Positions 1 through 9,900 of a DNA stretch of 64,000 bases are shown here, in pieces. A program made the position numbers and the translations under genes. Where the stretch lies: the NCBI RefSeq assembly GCF_001458735.1, contig NZ_CZQA01000001.1:1550001-1614000 (forward strand), given 5' to 3'. Position 1 is the first letter of the stretch; every line of letters begins with the position of its first letter. The notes beneath the pieces were generated by a model. The model worked only from the letters and a program-made list of their open reading frames with translations. It was not told the origin of the DNA and made no database searches. The stretch is from Candidatus Nitrospira nitrosa (GTDB lineage: Bacteria; Nitrospirota; Nitrospiria; Nitrospirales; Nitrospiraceae).

Positions 1-1
1 G

Positions 2-2608
2 CGTATTAAGACCGGCTTGTCTGAATTGGCAGAAAGTCCAGAAATCTATAATGGGAACCTCGAGGAGGCCTTTCAAACAATCACGCGTGTGGCCGCGGTC
101 TTTCTGTGTGTCGAACGGGTCAGTATTTGGTTTTTTACAGAGGATCGTTCCGCGATTCAATGTGCCAAGCTCTTTCATTTCACCACTCAAGAGTATTCGC
201 AGGGCACCGTACTGACGGCGACGGCGTATCCACATTATTTCAGAGAGTTGGCGGCGGAACAACCTGTGGTGGCGGATGATGCGCAGCACGATCCAAAGAC
301 GGCGGAGTTTACCGCGAGCTATTTAGCTCCCCTGGGAATTACCTCAATGCTTGATATCCCGATCCGTTCCGGAGGTCGGATGGTGGGGGTGATCTGTCAC
401 GAGCACATTGGTCCCTTTCGGTCTTGGACGTTGGAGGAGCAACATTTTGCCGTGTCGGTATCCAACACGCTCACATTGGCACTTGAGGCGGCTGATCGGA
501 AAAAGGTTGAACAGGCCTTACGGACCAGCGAAGGGCGTCTGACGATGACGGTCCAGAGTACGAACATTGGGATTTGGGATTGGGATCTCACTTCCAATGA
601 GATGTACTTTTCCCCTGAATGGAAGCGGCAGCTGGGATATGAGGATCATGAGTTTGCCAATTCGTTTCAGGAGTGGGAATGTCGAGTCCACCCAGACGAC
701 CTCGAGCGCTCTCTTGGTGCGATTGAGGCCTATCTCAATGGGCGCGTGGGAGCACTCGAGAATGAGCATCGTCTTCGCCATAAAGACGGGTCTTATCGAT
801 GGATCCTTGCCCGTGGGACCATCATTAGGAATGAGGGAGTACTCTCGTCTCGCATGGTTGGCATCCACATCGATGTGACCGACCGGAAAACCGCTGAGGA
901 GGTGCTACGTCAAGCCAAAGACGCGGCGGAAGCAGCGAGTCGTGCCAAGAGCCAATTTCTTGCCAACATGAGCCACGAGATTCGGACACCGATGAACGGT
1001 GTGCTGGGCCTGGCGGAGTTGTTGCTTCGCTGTTCACTGAACGAGAAAGAGCGGCATCTGACTCAATCGATTCATCGATCTGGGTCCGTTCTCCTGGCAA
1101 TCATCAATGACATTCTCGACTTCTCCAAAATCGAGGCGGGGAAATTACAATTGGAGGCCATCCCCTTTGAGGTTCGACGGACCGTTGAGGAAGCCTTAGC
1201 AGTGTCCTCCCCTACGGCGGAACAGAAAGGACTGAGACTATCCTGTCACATCGACCCGCGCATTCCAGTTTCCCTGATCGGTGATCCGACAAGGCTGAGA
1301 CAGATCCTCGTCAATCTAGTCAGCAATGCAGTCAAATTCACTGAGCAGGGTGCCATCACCGTCAGCGCCGAGCTGGAGGAGACAAGAGAAGGGCGATATG
1401 GGTTGTCCATCAGTGTGACTGATACAGGTATCGGGATTTCCCTTGAAGCCCAGACAAACATCTTCGATGCCTTCTCTCAGGCAGATGGGTCGACGACGAG
1501 AAAGTATGGTGGGACAGGATTGGGCCTGGCAATTGTGAAGCAACTGGTGACCCTCATGGGTGGGACCATTAAGCTCCAGAGTCGCCCAAGAGAGGGGACC
1601 TGTTTTCGATTCACGGTCTACTGTAAGCCCGCTGATATGCCGAGTCAGAGGCCGATGGAGTCGATCGCTGCGTCAGACAACCGTGGTGAAGCGGTCAGGG
1701 ATCAGCGTCCTGTGAGAAGGAGAGAGGTTCGTATTCTCCTCGTGGAGGACAATCCTGTGAATCGCGAAGTGGCGGGCGGCATGTTAGAAGTACTCAATTG
1801 TCGCATCGACACGGCGGAGAATGGGCGAGAAGCCGTCGATGCGATAGCCAAGACAGAGTATGCACTCGTCTTTATGGACTGTCAGATGCCGGAGATGGAT
1901 GGATTGACGGCGACCAAACTGATCAGAGCTCGTGAAGCGGAACAGACCCAACAGACCGGAGACTCTGCAGTTGCTCCTCCGCCACGACTGCCGATCGTGG
2001 CGTTGACGGCGCATGCGATGCAGGGTGACAGAGAGCAGTGTCTCGCCGCAGGCATGGACGACCACCTGAGCAAACCATTTACCCTCGTGCAGCTTGAACA
2101 CATGCTTTCTCGATGGCTTCCGAACCGGCTTAGGGGTGAGGTCAGTCAGCAGACGATTCCACCCGGTTCCATGGGGAAGGAGATGGTGGGTGATTTGCAG
2201 GAGGATCCGCGTGGCGTATCAGAGCCGGTAGAGCCAGCCACCGGATCGATCATTGATCAAACCGCGCTGGCGGGAATCCGTGCGCTTCAACGTTCCGGAC
2301 AGCCTGATATTGTCGCACGTGTCGTGACGTCGTATTTCGAAACATCGCCGGACATTGTCGACCGAATACGTTCAGCCGTGCGGTCACAGAATGCCGCGGA
2401 GCTGCGTGCTGCAGCGCATCGCCTTAAGTCGAGTAGCGCCCAGCTTGGAGCCATGGCGGTTTCCGCTGATTGTCGAGAATTGGAGCAAATGGGGGAGCGC
2501 CAAGATTTAACGCATGCCGATGAGGTAGCAGCCAGACTAGAGCAGCATTATGCGACGGCCTGTATTGCGCTTCGAGGAGAAGTGACCAAAGGAAGTATTG
2601 CGGCATGA
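2..2608 (+). CDS. Hybrid sensor histidine kinase (GAF-PAS-HisKA-HATPase-REC-HPt), 5' end probably outside the window
   Basis: This is a cytoplasmic hybrid kinase for a multistep phosphorelay. Numbered from the TTG at 17, a GAF domain covers about residues 15-165 and a PAS domain about 170-295. HisKA (SHEIRTP) is near 320 and the HATPase with its [11 protein letters not shown]-box lies around 425-540. A receiver starts at VRILLVEDN (about 575-710) and an HPt domain ends the protein ([15 protein letters not shown]). The TTG at 17 is the first in-frame start visible, but the frame is open to the window edge, so the true start is probably upstream. Its stop overlaps the next gene by 4 bases (ATGA), so the two are translationally coupled. 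No transmembrane segment is seen, so it should sense an internal signal. Confidence 0.9.
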   Translation, partial: RIKTGLSELAESPEIYNGNLEEAFQTITRVAAVFLCVERVSIWFFTEDRSAIQCAKLFHFTTQEYSQGTVLTATAYPHYFRELAAEQPVVADDAQHDPKTAEFTASYLAPLGITSMLDIPIRSGGRMVGVICHEHIGPFRSWTLEEQHFAVSVSNTLTLALEAADRKKVEQALRTSEGRLTMTVQSTNIGIWDWDLTSNEMYFSPEWKRQLGYEDHEFANSFQEWECRVHPDDLERSLGAIEAYLNGRVGALENEHRLRHKDGSYRWILARGTIIRNEGVLSSRMVGIHIDVTDRKTAEEVLRQAKDAAEAASRAKSQFLANMSHEIRTPMNGVLGLAELLLRCSLNEKERHLTQSIHRSGSVLLAIINDILDFSKIEAGKLQLEAIPFEVRRTVEEALAVSSPTAEQKGLRLSCHIDPRIPVSLIGDPTRLRQILVNLVSNAVKFTEQGAITVSAELEETREGRYGLSISVTDTGIGISLEAQTNIFDAFSQADGSTTRKYGGTGLGLAIVKQLVTLMGGTIKLQSRPREGTCFRFTVYCKPADMPSQRPMESIAASDNRGEAVRDQRPVRRREVRILLVEDNPVNREVAGGMLEVLNCRIDTAENGREAVDAIAKTEYALVFMDCQMPEMDGLTATKLIRAREAEQTQQTGDSAVAPPPRLPIVALTAHAMQGDREQCLAAGMDDHLSKPFTLVQLEHMLSRWLPNRLRGEVSQQTIPPGSMGKEMVGDLQEDPRGVSEPVEPATGSIIDQTALAGIRALQRSGQPDIVARVVTSYFETSPDIVDRIRSAVRSQNAAELRAAAHRLKSSSAQLGAMAVSADCRELEQMGERQDLTHADEVAARLEQHYATACIALRGEVTKGSIAA

Positions 2609-4164
2609 CCACCGAACGACGCCCGACCGTCTTGATTATCGACGATGATACCATCGCCCGCATGCTCGCGCGCGAGGCGCTTGAACAGTCCGGCTGGTTG
2701 GTGGAAGAGGCAGAGAACGGGCGTCTCGGAGTCGAGGCGTTTGTCCGTCATTATCCTGATCTGGTGCTTCTGGATATCATGATGCCGGAGATGGATGGGT
2801 TTGCCGTCTGCGCGGAGGTGAGGCGGTTACCCAAAGGAACGCATACTCCGGTGCTCATGATGACCGGGCTGGAGGACTATCAATCGATTACCCAGGCGTA
2901 TGATGCCGGAGCCACTGATTTTATCGTCAAACCGATCAATGGGCTCTTGCTCAGCCATCGGGTCCGCTACATGCTGAGGGCCGGCCACGCCATGCGCGAG
3001 TTGCGTGACAGCCAGGAGAAGCTGGTTCAGGCTCGTGACGCTGCGCTGGAAGGAGCGCGGTTGAAATCTGAGTTCTTGGCGACCATTAGCCATGAGATCC
3101 GGACACCGATGAACGGCATCATTGGGATGGATGACTTGCTCCTCGACACAGATCTGACATCGGAACAGCGAGACTGTGCGGAAACAATCAGGACATCTGC
3201 CAAGGCACTGCTGGAAATCGTCAACGACATTTTAGACTTCTCCAAGTTGGAGTCGGGACGTGTAACACTGAGCCAAGATGAGTTCGAGATCCACCGGATG
3301 CTGGAGGACTACCTGACGCCGCTTCGTGCGCGGGCAGAGGAGAAAAATATCCTGCTTCGCCATGAGATCGTGTCAACCGTTCCAGTCAGGCTCTGGGGTG
3401 ATCGGGTGCGCCTTGGTCAGCTGCTGTCTGTGCTACTCAACAATGCGCTCAAGTTCACGGAGCAGGGGGAGATCTCCCTACATGTAGGTCTCACCCCACA
3501 AGCGACGGCAGGCATGGAGCTCAAATCTTCAGATGAAGCAAGCTGGATACGATTCACTGTCACTGACACAGGAATTGGTATTGATAAGGCCGCTGCGGAT
3601 CGTTTGTTCCAGCCTTTTGTCCAGCTAGATGGATCCTATCGAAGAAAATATGGAGGAATGGGACTGGGATTGGCCCTTGCAAAGCAGTTAGTGGAAGTGA
3701 TGGGCGGAACCATCGAATTTGAGAGTGAGCTCGGGCGAGGAAGCCGGTTCTGGTTCGATCTCCCATTTGCCCCGGCAGATCAGAGCCCACCACAGGTTAG
3801 GGTGCAGCGAAATGCACTCATGTATGTGAAGGAAGCGGTCAGTCAGGCGATTATCAGAAGAACTTTAGAAAAGCTCGGCTACCAAGTCGTGAGCCTCGTG
3901 AATGTGGCAGATCTGTGTCAGATTGGCCCTGAGCGCGTACCGAGTGTATTGGTGGCGGAGTGCAGTCTGTTGACCTCGGAGACTGACTGTCTTCAGGTGC
4001 AACGGCTGAAAGAACGGGTTCCTCAGCTACGAATTCTTGGACTGACCCACGATATGTCCTGTGGCGAAATCCCACCGGAGCTTCCATTTGTCGTCGAGGG
4101 CTATCTCAAAAAACCTCTTACCGTCGAAGCTATCAAGGCTGCGGCGGGAATCGAGGCCGCCTAG
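2605..4164 (+). CDS. Receiver-histidine kinase hybrid with degenerate C-terminal receiver
   Basis: The 519-residue protein starts with a complete receiver (LIIDDD at the acidic pocket, [13 protein letters not shown] around the phospho-acceptor Asp, about residues 8-125). A short linker leads to HisKA ([12 protein letters not shown], about 150-220) and an HATPase domain ([12 protein letters not shown], about 260-390). The last 120 residues resemble a second receiver fold, but the expected Asp position reads SVLVAECSL, so it is probably not phosphorylated. The gene overlaps the preceding hybrid kinase by 4 bases, and the pair probably forms one relay. The receiver-first order is typical of kinases that are regulated by an upstream phosphodonor; the neighbour's HPt domain is the obvious candidate (inference). 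Confidence 0.9.
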   Translation: MTTERRPTVLIIDDDTIARMLAREALEQSGWLVEEAENGRLGVEAFVRHYPDLVLLDIMMPEMDGFAVCAEVRRLPKGTHTPVLMMTGLEDYQSITQAYDAGATDFIVKPINGLLLSHRVRYMLRAGHAMRELRDSQEKLVQARDAALEGARLKSEFLATISHEIRTPMNGIIGMDDLLLDTDLTSEQRDCAETIRTSAKALLEIVNDILDFSKLESGRVTLSQDEFEIHRMLEDYLTPLRARAEEKNILLRHEIVSTVPVRLWGDRVRLGQLLSVLLNNALKFTEQGEISLHVGLTPQATAGMELKSSDEASWIRFTVTDTGIGIDKAAADRLFQPFVQLDGSYRRKYGGMGLGLALAKQLVEVMGGTIEFESELGRGSRFWFDLPFAPADQSPPQVRVQRNALMYVKEAVSQAIIRRTLEKLGYQVVSLVNVADLCQIGPERVPSVLVAECSLLTSETDCLQVQRLKERVPQLRILGLTHDMSCGEIPPELPFVVEGYLKKPLTVEAIKAAAGIEAA

Positions 4165-4260
4165 CGGTGCGTCTCCACACTCCTGGTAAGAATCAGACGG
4201 TCCTTCGGCCTGCTTACCGTATCTTGAGACAGCCGACGAAGAAGTGAGTGACTTCGCCGG

Positions 4261-4461
4261 CTGTTGACAAAGTCCACCAGCGGCGTTCTCGCCTCGCTCA
4301 GAGGCTCAACGTACGGCAGAGAGTACGATTCGCCTCTTTCCTCGCTGCGGCCTTGCTGGATGGCCTTTCTGAACAGCCTGTGCGGTACTCTCCAGACGTT
4401 CGTGACCTCAGGCAGGGTTCGATTTCTGAGCTCGTTCTTGGGTTTGTCAGCACACTGCTAG
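4261..4461. repeat. Imperfect palindromic repeat, copy 1 (MITE/REP-like)
   Basis: This repeat lies in the 397-base gap between the kinase pair and the UPF0114 gene. The core at 4261-4380 aligns closely with the repeat at 6000-6121. Both have an arm containing cagcggcgttctcgc, a central GTACG hairpin and a closing arm gctgga(c/t)ggcctttt. The right end carries ctgctag, shared with copy 2. ORFs read through it are not genes. The rest of the gap shows nothing recognisable. Confidence 0.75.
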
Positions 4462-4561
4462 CTGACCATACTAAATCCCTCCAATGAGGTGTTCCGCAGC
4501 GTACCGACTTGTTTCGAGCCGACAAGCGTGACTCTCATCTGTCCGCGAGGGAATCCCCGGC

Positions 4562-5137
4562 TCAGTGCTTCTTGTCCTTTTGCATAATCTTGTCTGTCCA
4601 TGCAAGCAAGATGGCAGAAGCGAGGAACGTCATATGAATAAAAATCTTCCATTTCAAGTGCTCTGGGTTCTCATTGGCCACATCCACGAATCCCTTCAAT
4701 AAATGAATGCTGGAGATTCCGATCAAGGATGCCGCCAATTTGATCTTGATCGTGCCGGGATCGACGTGCGTCAGCCAATCAGGACGATCGGGATGGTGCT
4801 CTAGATCCAGCTTGCTCACGAACGTTGCGTATCCGCCGATCACGACCATGGTGAGCAGATTGGCAACCATGGTGACGTCAATCAAGCCCAAGACGCCAAG
4901 CATGAAGGCCGTTTCATCCACCTTGTGGATATGAATCACCATTTCCCACAGTTCGACGAGAAACTTGTAGGCATACAGCAATTCTGCCACGATCAGTCCG
5001 ACATAGAGGGGCGCTTGAATCCATCGACTGGCAAAGACAATCGATTCGAACGTGGCTTCGACCTGATTGCTGGCGGAGTGGGTGGGCTTATGCAAACGGT
5101 GGGTTTCCCGGCTATCGGGTAAACCGGAGTCGGACAT
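4562..5137 (-). CDS. UPF0114 (YqhA-like) membrane protein
   Basis: This 191-residue protein has a polar N-terminal tail of about 35 residues followed by four hydrophobic segments (about 38-60, 75-105, 130-150 and 165-182). The first membrane region contains FESIVFASRWIQAPLYVGL, which matches the UPF0114/YqhA family as I know it. The family has no established biochemical role; it is an inner-membrane protein. The start follows AAAGGAGCC at a normal distance. It stands alone between two palindromic repeats and faces the kinase operon convergently. Assignment rests on motif recognition without an alignment. Confidence 0.8.
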   Translation of the reverse strand: MSDSGLPDSRETHRLHKPTHSASNQVEATFESIVFASRWIQAPLYVGLIVAELLYAYKFLVELWEMVIHIHKVDETAFMLGVLGLIDVTMVANLLTMVVIGGYATFVSKLDLEHHPDRPDWLTHVDPGTIKIKLAASLIGISSIHLLKGFVDVANENPEHLKWKIFIHMTFLASAILLAWTDKIMQKDKKH

Positions 5138-5240
5138 TACAAGGCTCCTTTCAGAAAAAATGATGACGTGTTCAATCGAGAGTCGTCCGTATCCTAGTCA
5201 GGCGAGGATGGCCTGTCAATTCGTAAGAGCAGTGGGGAGA

Positions 5241-5933
5241 TCAGGTTGCCGAAGCGTTGTTGGCTGGCTTTGATAGGTGAGGAGCGGGGGCCGTAGTGGT
5301 GATTTGCGGTAACTGCTTAATCAAACCCGCAGCGCGTGTGCATGCCAGTTTGATCTGTCCAGCGCAATATTGTGACGGATCTTCCGCCGACAGTCGTGCG
5401 AGGAGAATGTCGGTAAACCCATTGATGGATGTCAGGCAGTTGTTTAAGTCGTGTGCGACTTTCGTGAGGGGGAAGGATGAGGTCGGGAGAGCTTCAGTCG
5501 AGGGCACTCGTTCCGTAACTAGCTGAGGGCGAGCGGCTCTGATCAAGGCGCTGGTGATAGACAGCCGGAGCGTCTCAGCTGAGGGGGGAATGATGGGCAA
5601 CACTTCATGGGCTCCAGCACGGATGGCATCAGATAGCTTTGTGGGATCGCTTGTTTGGTGGAAGCCGATGATGGCACTGGACATGGCTCTCGCTCGTACC
5701 CGTTCCACTGCTTCTCGTCCGGAATTGCCCGGCAGCGAGAGATCCATGAGAATCACTGAGACGTGATGGGTCTCTAGGTAGGTGAGACCCTCCTCAAGAG
5801 AGAAAACGACATCCAGTGTCGCCGACGAATGGTAAGCAAGAACTATCAGCTCTCGGAATGTCCGGACAAGGTCCGGATCAGGCTCGATCAAAAGCGCCGC
5901 ACTTGACGATGATAGCTCTGTGAGCATGTTCAA
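5241..5933 (-). CDS. Receiver plus DHp (HisKA-like) protein lacking an ATPase domain
   Basis: Residues 12-130 form a receiver with the phospho-acceptor Asp in VILMDLSLPGNSG. The conserved receiver Lys near the end of the fold is not evident (the region reads EVLPIIPPSAE). After a linker, residues about 155-210 match a kinase dimerisation/phosphotransfer helix (VAHDLNNCLTSINGF, phospho-acceptor His in HDLNN). The protein stops at residue 230 with no HATPase domain. It could be a phosphotransfer intermediate, or a kinase that lost its C terminus; the downstream DNA shows no in-frame remnant. An alternative start is the Met at residue 3. No clear ribosome-binding site precedes either Met. Confidence 0.75.
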   Translation of the reverse strand: MNMLTELSSSSAALLIEPDPDLVRTFRELIVLAYHSSATLDVVFSLEEGLTYLETHHVSVILMDLSLPGNSGREAVERVRARAMSSAIIGFHQTSDPTKLSDAIRAGAHEVLPIIPPSAETLRLSITSALIRAARPQLVTERVPSTEALPTSSFPLTKVAHDLNNCLTSINGFTDILLARLSAEDPSQYCAGQIKLACTRAAGLIKQLPQITTTAPAPHLSKPANNASAT

Positions 5934-5995
5934 TATGGCAATGGTCTACCGGGTACGATACTGGACGGCGTATCATACGAAGCCCGTGTTCTAGA

Positions 5996-6201
5996 CTAGC
6001 AGAATGCTGAAAAAGTCCTCCAGCGGCGTTCTCGCATCACTCAGCGGCTCGACGTACCGAAGCGTACGCCTCGCCCCTTCGCTCGCTGTGGCCTTGCTGG
6101 ACGGCCTTTTTGAGCATTCTGAGGTGTAGAGTGCCACAGTTCCTTCTGGCATCGTGCAACGATGTGCGAAGCAGAAACCGCGTTTTTCACCACACTGCTA
6201 G
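5996..6201. repeat. Imperfect palindromic repeat, copy 2, with 7-bp terminal inverted repeats
   Basis: The element fills most of a 348-base gap. The core 6000-6121 begins with CAGAATGCTGAAAAAG and ends with CTTTTTGAGCATTCTG, arms that pair at 15 of 16 positions. Inside is the same cagcggcgttctcgc block and CGTAC hairpin as at 4261. The longer unit is bounded by CTAGCAG (5996-6002) and its reverse complement CTGCTAG (6195-6201). It encodes nothing. It looks like a non-autonomous mobile or REP-type repeat. Confidence 0.8.
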
Positions 6202-6281
6202 AGTGACTCTGTTCTTATCGGAATAAGGCACAGAGTTCTTTACCAGGAGCAGTTTCCCAAGAATCTGCCGTCGGCAATTGT

Positions 6282-6965
6282 TTAGGTGCGGCCTCGCGGT
6301 AGACGGGGCTCCGACCCCTTGAAGCTTCCAGCGTAGAAGGCAGCGATTTGCGATCGGCGACCTATACTCAGTTTAGAGTAGATATTGGCGAGGTAGTTCT
6401 TGACTGTTTTTTCGCTGAGTCCTAAAAATTTGGCGATCTCTTTGTTGGTGAGGCCCCTGGCGACGAGAGGAAGAAGACGCTGCTCTTGGGGCGAGAGGAG
6501 GGGGCGTTTGGACTGTCCTGGCTCGGTAGGGACATGCTTCACCCAATCCAATGTGTGTTGGGGCAAGCGAGAGTCCATCAGCCTCTTTCCGGCTGCAACC
6601 GATCGAATGGCGCGCACGAGCGCCTGAGAAGCGATGTCTTTCAGGAGATAGCCATGAGCGCCGGCCAGAACGGCTTCGAGTACCGTATGATCATCGGCGA
6701 AACTCGTGAGAAACAACACACGGGTTGTCGGGCATTGTGCAAGGATCTCACGGGCTGCATCCACACCGCTTCCGTCCGGTAATCGGATATCAAGCAGGAT
6801 GAGGTCCGGTTTCAGGCGAACGCAAAGCTTTTTGGCTTCTGCCATTCGCTTTCCCTGCCCAATGACTTTTAGTCCAGGAGTCAGGTTGAGAACGGCGCAG
6901 AGACCGATTCGCACGACTTCGTGGTCATCGACGATCACGAGTCGAATCGCTGGAGACTTACTCAT
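6282..6965 (-). CDS. NarL/FixJ-type response regulator
   Basis: The protein has a receiver domain (VDDHEVVRIG acidic pocket, phospho-acceptor Asp in LILLDIRLPDGSG, Lys in GYLLKDI) and a LuxR-type helix-turn-helix (LSPQEQRLLPLVARGLTNKE onward). It binds DNA as a transcription factor. I chose the Met at 6965 (MSKSPAIR), which overlaps the end of the multi-PAS kinase by 8 bases; a Met three codons earlier is possible. It is the obvious partner of that kinase, whose HisKA_3 type normally pairs with NarL-type regulators. A closely similar pair lies at 11330-12810. Confidence 0.92.
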   Translation of the reverse strand: MSKSPAIRLVIVDDHEVVRIGLCAVLNLTPGLKVIGQGKRMAEAKKLCVRLKPDLILLDIRLPDGSGVDAAREILAQCPTTRVLFLTSFADDHTVLEAVLAGAHGYLLKDIASQALVRAIRSVAAGKRLMDSRLPQHTLDWVKHVPTEPGQSKRPLLSPQEQRLLPLVARGLTNKEIAKFLGLSEKTVKNYLANIYSKLSIGRRSQIAAFYAGSFKGSEPRLPRGRT

Positions 6966-9900
6966 ACAGCACATCCTTTTTCAATGGCACGTCGATCGTG
7001 ATCGTAGTTCCGCGTCTTGGCACGCTTTCGAGGGTAAAAGCGCCGGTCATGTGCTGTGCACGAGCCTCCATATTAGCAAGCCCATGGCCAGTGCGGCGTT
7101 TGCGTGAAGGAGAGAAGCCGATGCCATTGTCTCCGATGACTAACCGGATCGAGTTGTGCGCGAGGCTCAGATGCAGCCAGCGACGGGAGGCACGAGCATG
7201 GCGCAAGCTGTTGCTTAGGGCTTCACGAGCGATATTCAACAGCTGTTCTCCGATCTGAGGAGTGATAAAGGAAAGTACGGGGCTCGTAATGTCGAGCTCT
7301 GCTGTGTCACCTTCGGTGTCAGCCGTGGAGGCAATCAGTTCTTGAATTGACTGTCCAAAGTCCAGTCGAACGGAAGTCCGTTCTGTGAGTAGGGTAATGA
7401 ACCGTCGAACATCGACCATGAGGCCGTTTAGCTGGCGGATGGCCTGGGAGATATGCGTTTTCGACCGGCGCGGTGTTCGTCCCATTGCAAGCTTGCTGGC
7501 TTCAAGCTGCATCCCGACTGCGTACAATCCTTGAAGAAGGTTATCATGCAGGTCTCGACTGAGTTGCTCTCGTTCTTCCAGCGCTAGTTTACGCTCGGTA
7601 ATATCCTGTACCGCAGCAAGAAGCAGTGGACCTTGCCGGCCAGGCAGGTCGACTCTGGTGGTTTTGACTAGAACCCAAATAATTTCACCTGATTTTCTGA
7701 TATACCGTTTCTCATGGGTGTAGCCGGATCTGACTCCACGGTAGAATTCTTCAGTTAATCGAATATTCGCGGAGAGATCCTCCGGGTGGGTATACAACGC
7801 ATAGGTACTGCCGATGATTTCCTGAACATCGTATCCGGTCAGTTGACAAAAGGCGAGATTCGCGGTGACTACCCGCCAGTTTTCATCGAAAATGCAGAGC
7901 CCAACGGGAGCTTTGGCGACGAAGCGCTGGAGCCTTAGTTCGCTCTCCCGTAAGGCTTGCTCGGCACGTTTTTGTTCGGTGATATCCCGAAAAATCCAGA
8001 CACGGCCGACTATTTCGTTGTCAAGGATCTGCGGTCGAGAATACCGCTCAAACATTCGCCCATCTTTGAAAACGGCCACATCAAAACTTTCCTGTTCCGG
8101 ATGAGCATACAGCTCACGGACTTTCTGCAGAAATACAGTAGGTTCCTGAAGCTGGTCCATCACAAAGGCCAGCAGTGCGTCGGCGTTCCCGCTGTCTGCG
8201 AGCGTTTGGGGAATGTTCCAGAGATGCAGGAAGCGCTGATTTGCACTGGTGACCTTCCCTTGTCGGTCAATGACCAATATTCCGTCGGCAACCGAATTGA
8301 TGGCGGCTTGTAGGAGTGAGTACGATCGTTTTCGATCAGAGATGTCACGAACGAAGGTGAAATTGTACTCCTTCCCTTCTACGGCGATAAAATTAGCGAC
8401 AATCTCTACAGGGTATGTTTCACCAGATTTGGTGCGATGGCGCGACTCAAATCGGAGACGTCCTGTCCGACTCAAATGCGCCCAATGTTCAGGCCACCGT
8501 TCCGCTTGGTATTCGGTATCAATCTCATTCACGGACATCCGCAGCAACTCTTCACGAGAGTACCCAAGTCGTTGACACGCGGCATCATTGACATAGAGAA
8601 AACGAGCCGACTGATCGACCCAGAACACGAGGTCTGCAGATCGATCAACTGCCAGCTGAGTTAGCCGGAGGGCTCGTTCGGCTTGCTTCAGGTCCGTCAA
8701 GTCGCGGGCGACTCCCACCAGCCCGATCACGCATCCGGTCTGATCGCGGTGCGGTGTCTTGATCACATGAAAAATGCGAGGCGTGTCGTGAATGGGCACA
8801 ATTTCCTCGAATTCCCGTTGGGTTGCGCCGGAAACAACATCGCGATCCCCGGCTATACAGCGATCAGCAACTTCAGGAGGAAAAAGTTCGGCATCGGTCG
8901 TTCCGATGATAGCCTCGGGGAGCTTGCCGAGCGTCTGTGCAAATGCCGAATTGACGAATCGATAGCGGCCGTCTAGACCCTTCATGAAAATGGCGTCGGG
9001 TGCTGTTTCAATGACGGATCGCAGCAGTGCTTCTTGTTCTTGGAGGGCCTGTTCCGCCTGTTTGCGATCATCAATATCTTGGATAACGGCTATCAAATAG
9101 TCCGCATCGGAAGAGCCGCTATGGACACGCGAGACGGTCAGATCGACCCACGCCCATGTGTCGTTGCTTTTACGATACCGTTTCTCCATAGAGAAGGAAT
9201 AACGCTTGTCTGTGAGCAGTTCGTCGATGCAGACAAGGCTCGCTTTGAGGTCATCCGGGTGCGTGAGATCTTGAAATGTTCGCTGGAGCATGACTTCCGA
9301 TGAGTAGCCCAGCAGCTGACAGAGGTGCGGATTGACTCGAAGAAATCGTCCGTCCAGGTCCAGTTGGGCAATGCCGACCCCCGCATGTTCATAGAGCGCT
9401 CTCCATCGAGCCTCGCTTTCTCGAACCTGTGCCTCGATGAGGCGGCTCTCGGTGATATCGCGCACGAGACAGCCGACAGTCGCCGGAGACGTTTGGCTCC
9501 CTGGAATTAGGGTCGAGACCCCAGAAAAATAGCGTATGGCTTGATGCGATCGAACGGCGTAATTAATCGTCGCAGGTTTACCGGTTGTAAAGACCTGGCG
9601 AATTGTTTCCACATAGTGGGAACCTGCTTCCGCCCCGAACACGTCGGTGAGGTGTCGACCGATGAGTTCCTGTTTGGGCACCAGAAGTTTGTCGTTACTG
9701 TGAGTCCAGATATTGAGGTATCGTCCATCCTGGTCAAACTCAAAGGCGAGGTCGTCCAGCGTGTTTAAAAACGAGTGAAGACGAGCTTCAGCTATCAGGG
9801 TCGCCTCCTCCGCCCGTTTGATTTCAGACTGATCCACATAGAGACCGACAGCCAGAGACAGCTGTTCGAATTCGTCGTAGACGAACACGGGCCAAAGGAG

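Noticed and set aside
4248-4525. Short open frames on both strands near the kinase operon end
   Set aside because: They fall in palindromic repeat copy 1 and have no coding features.
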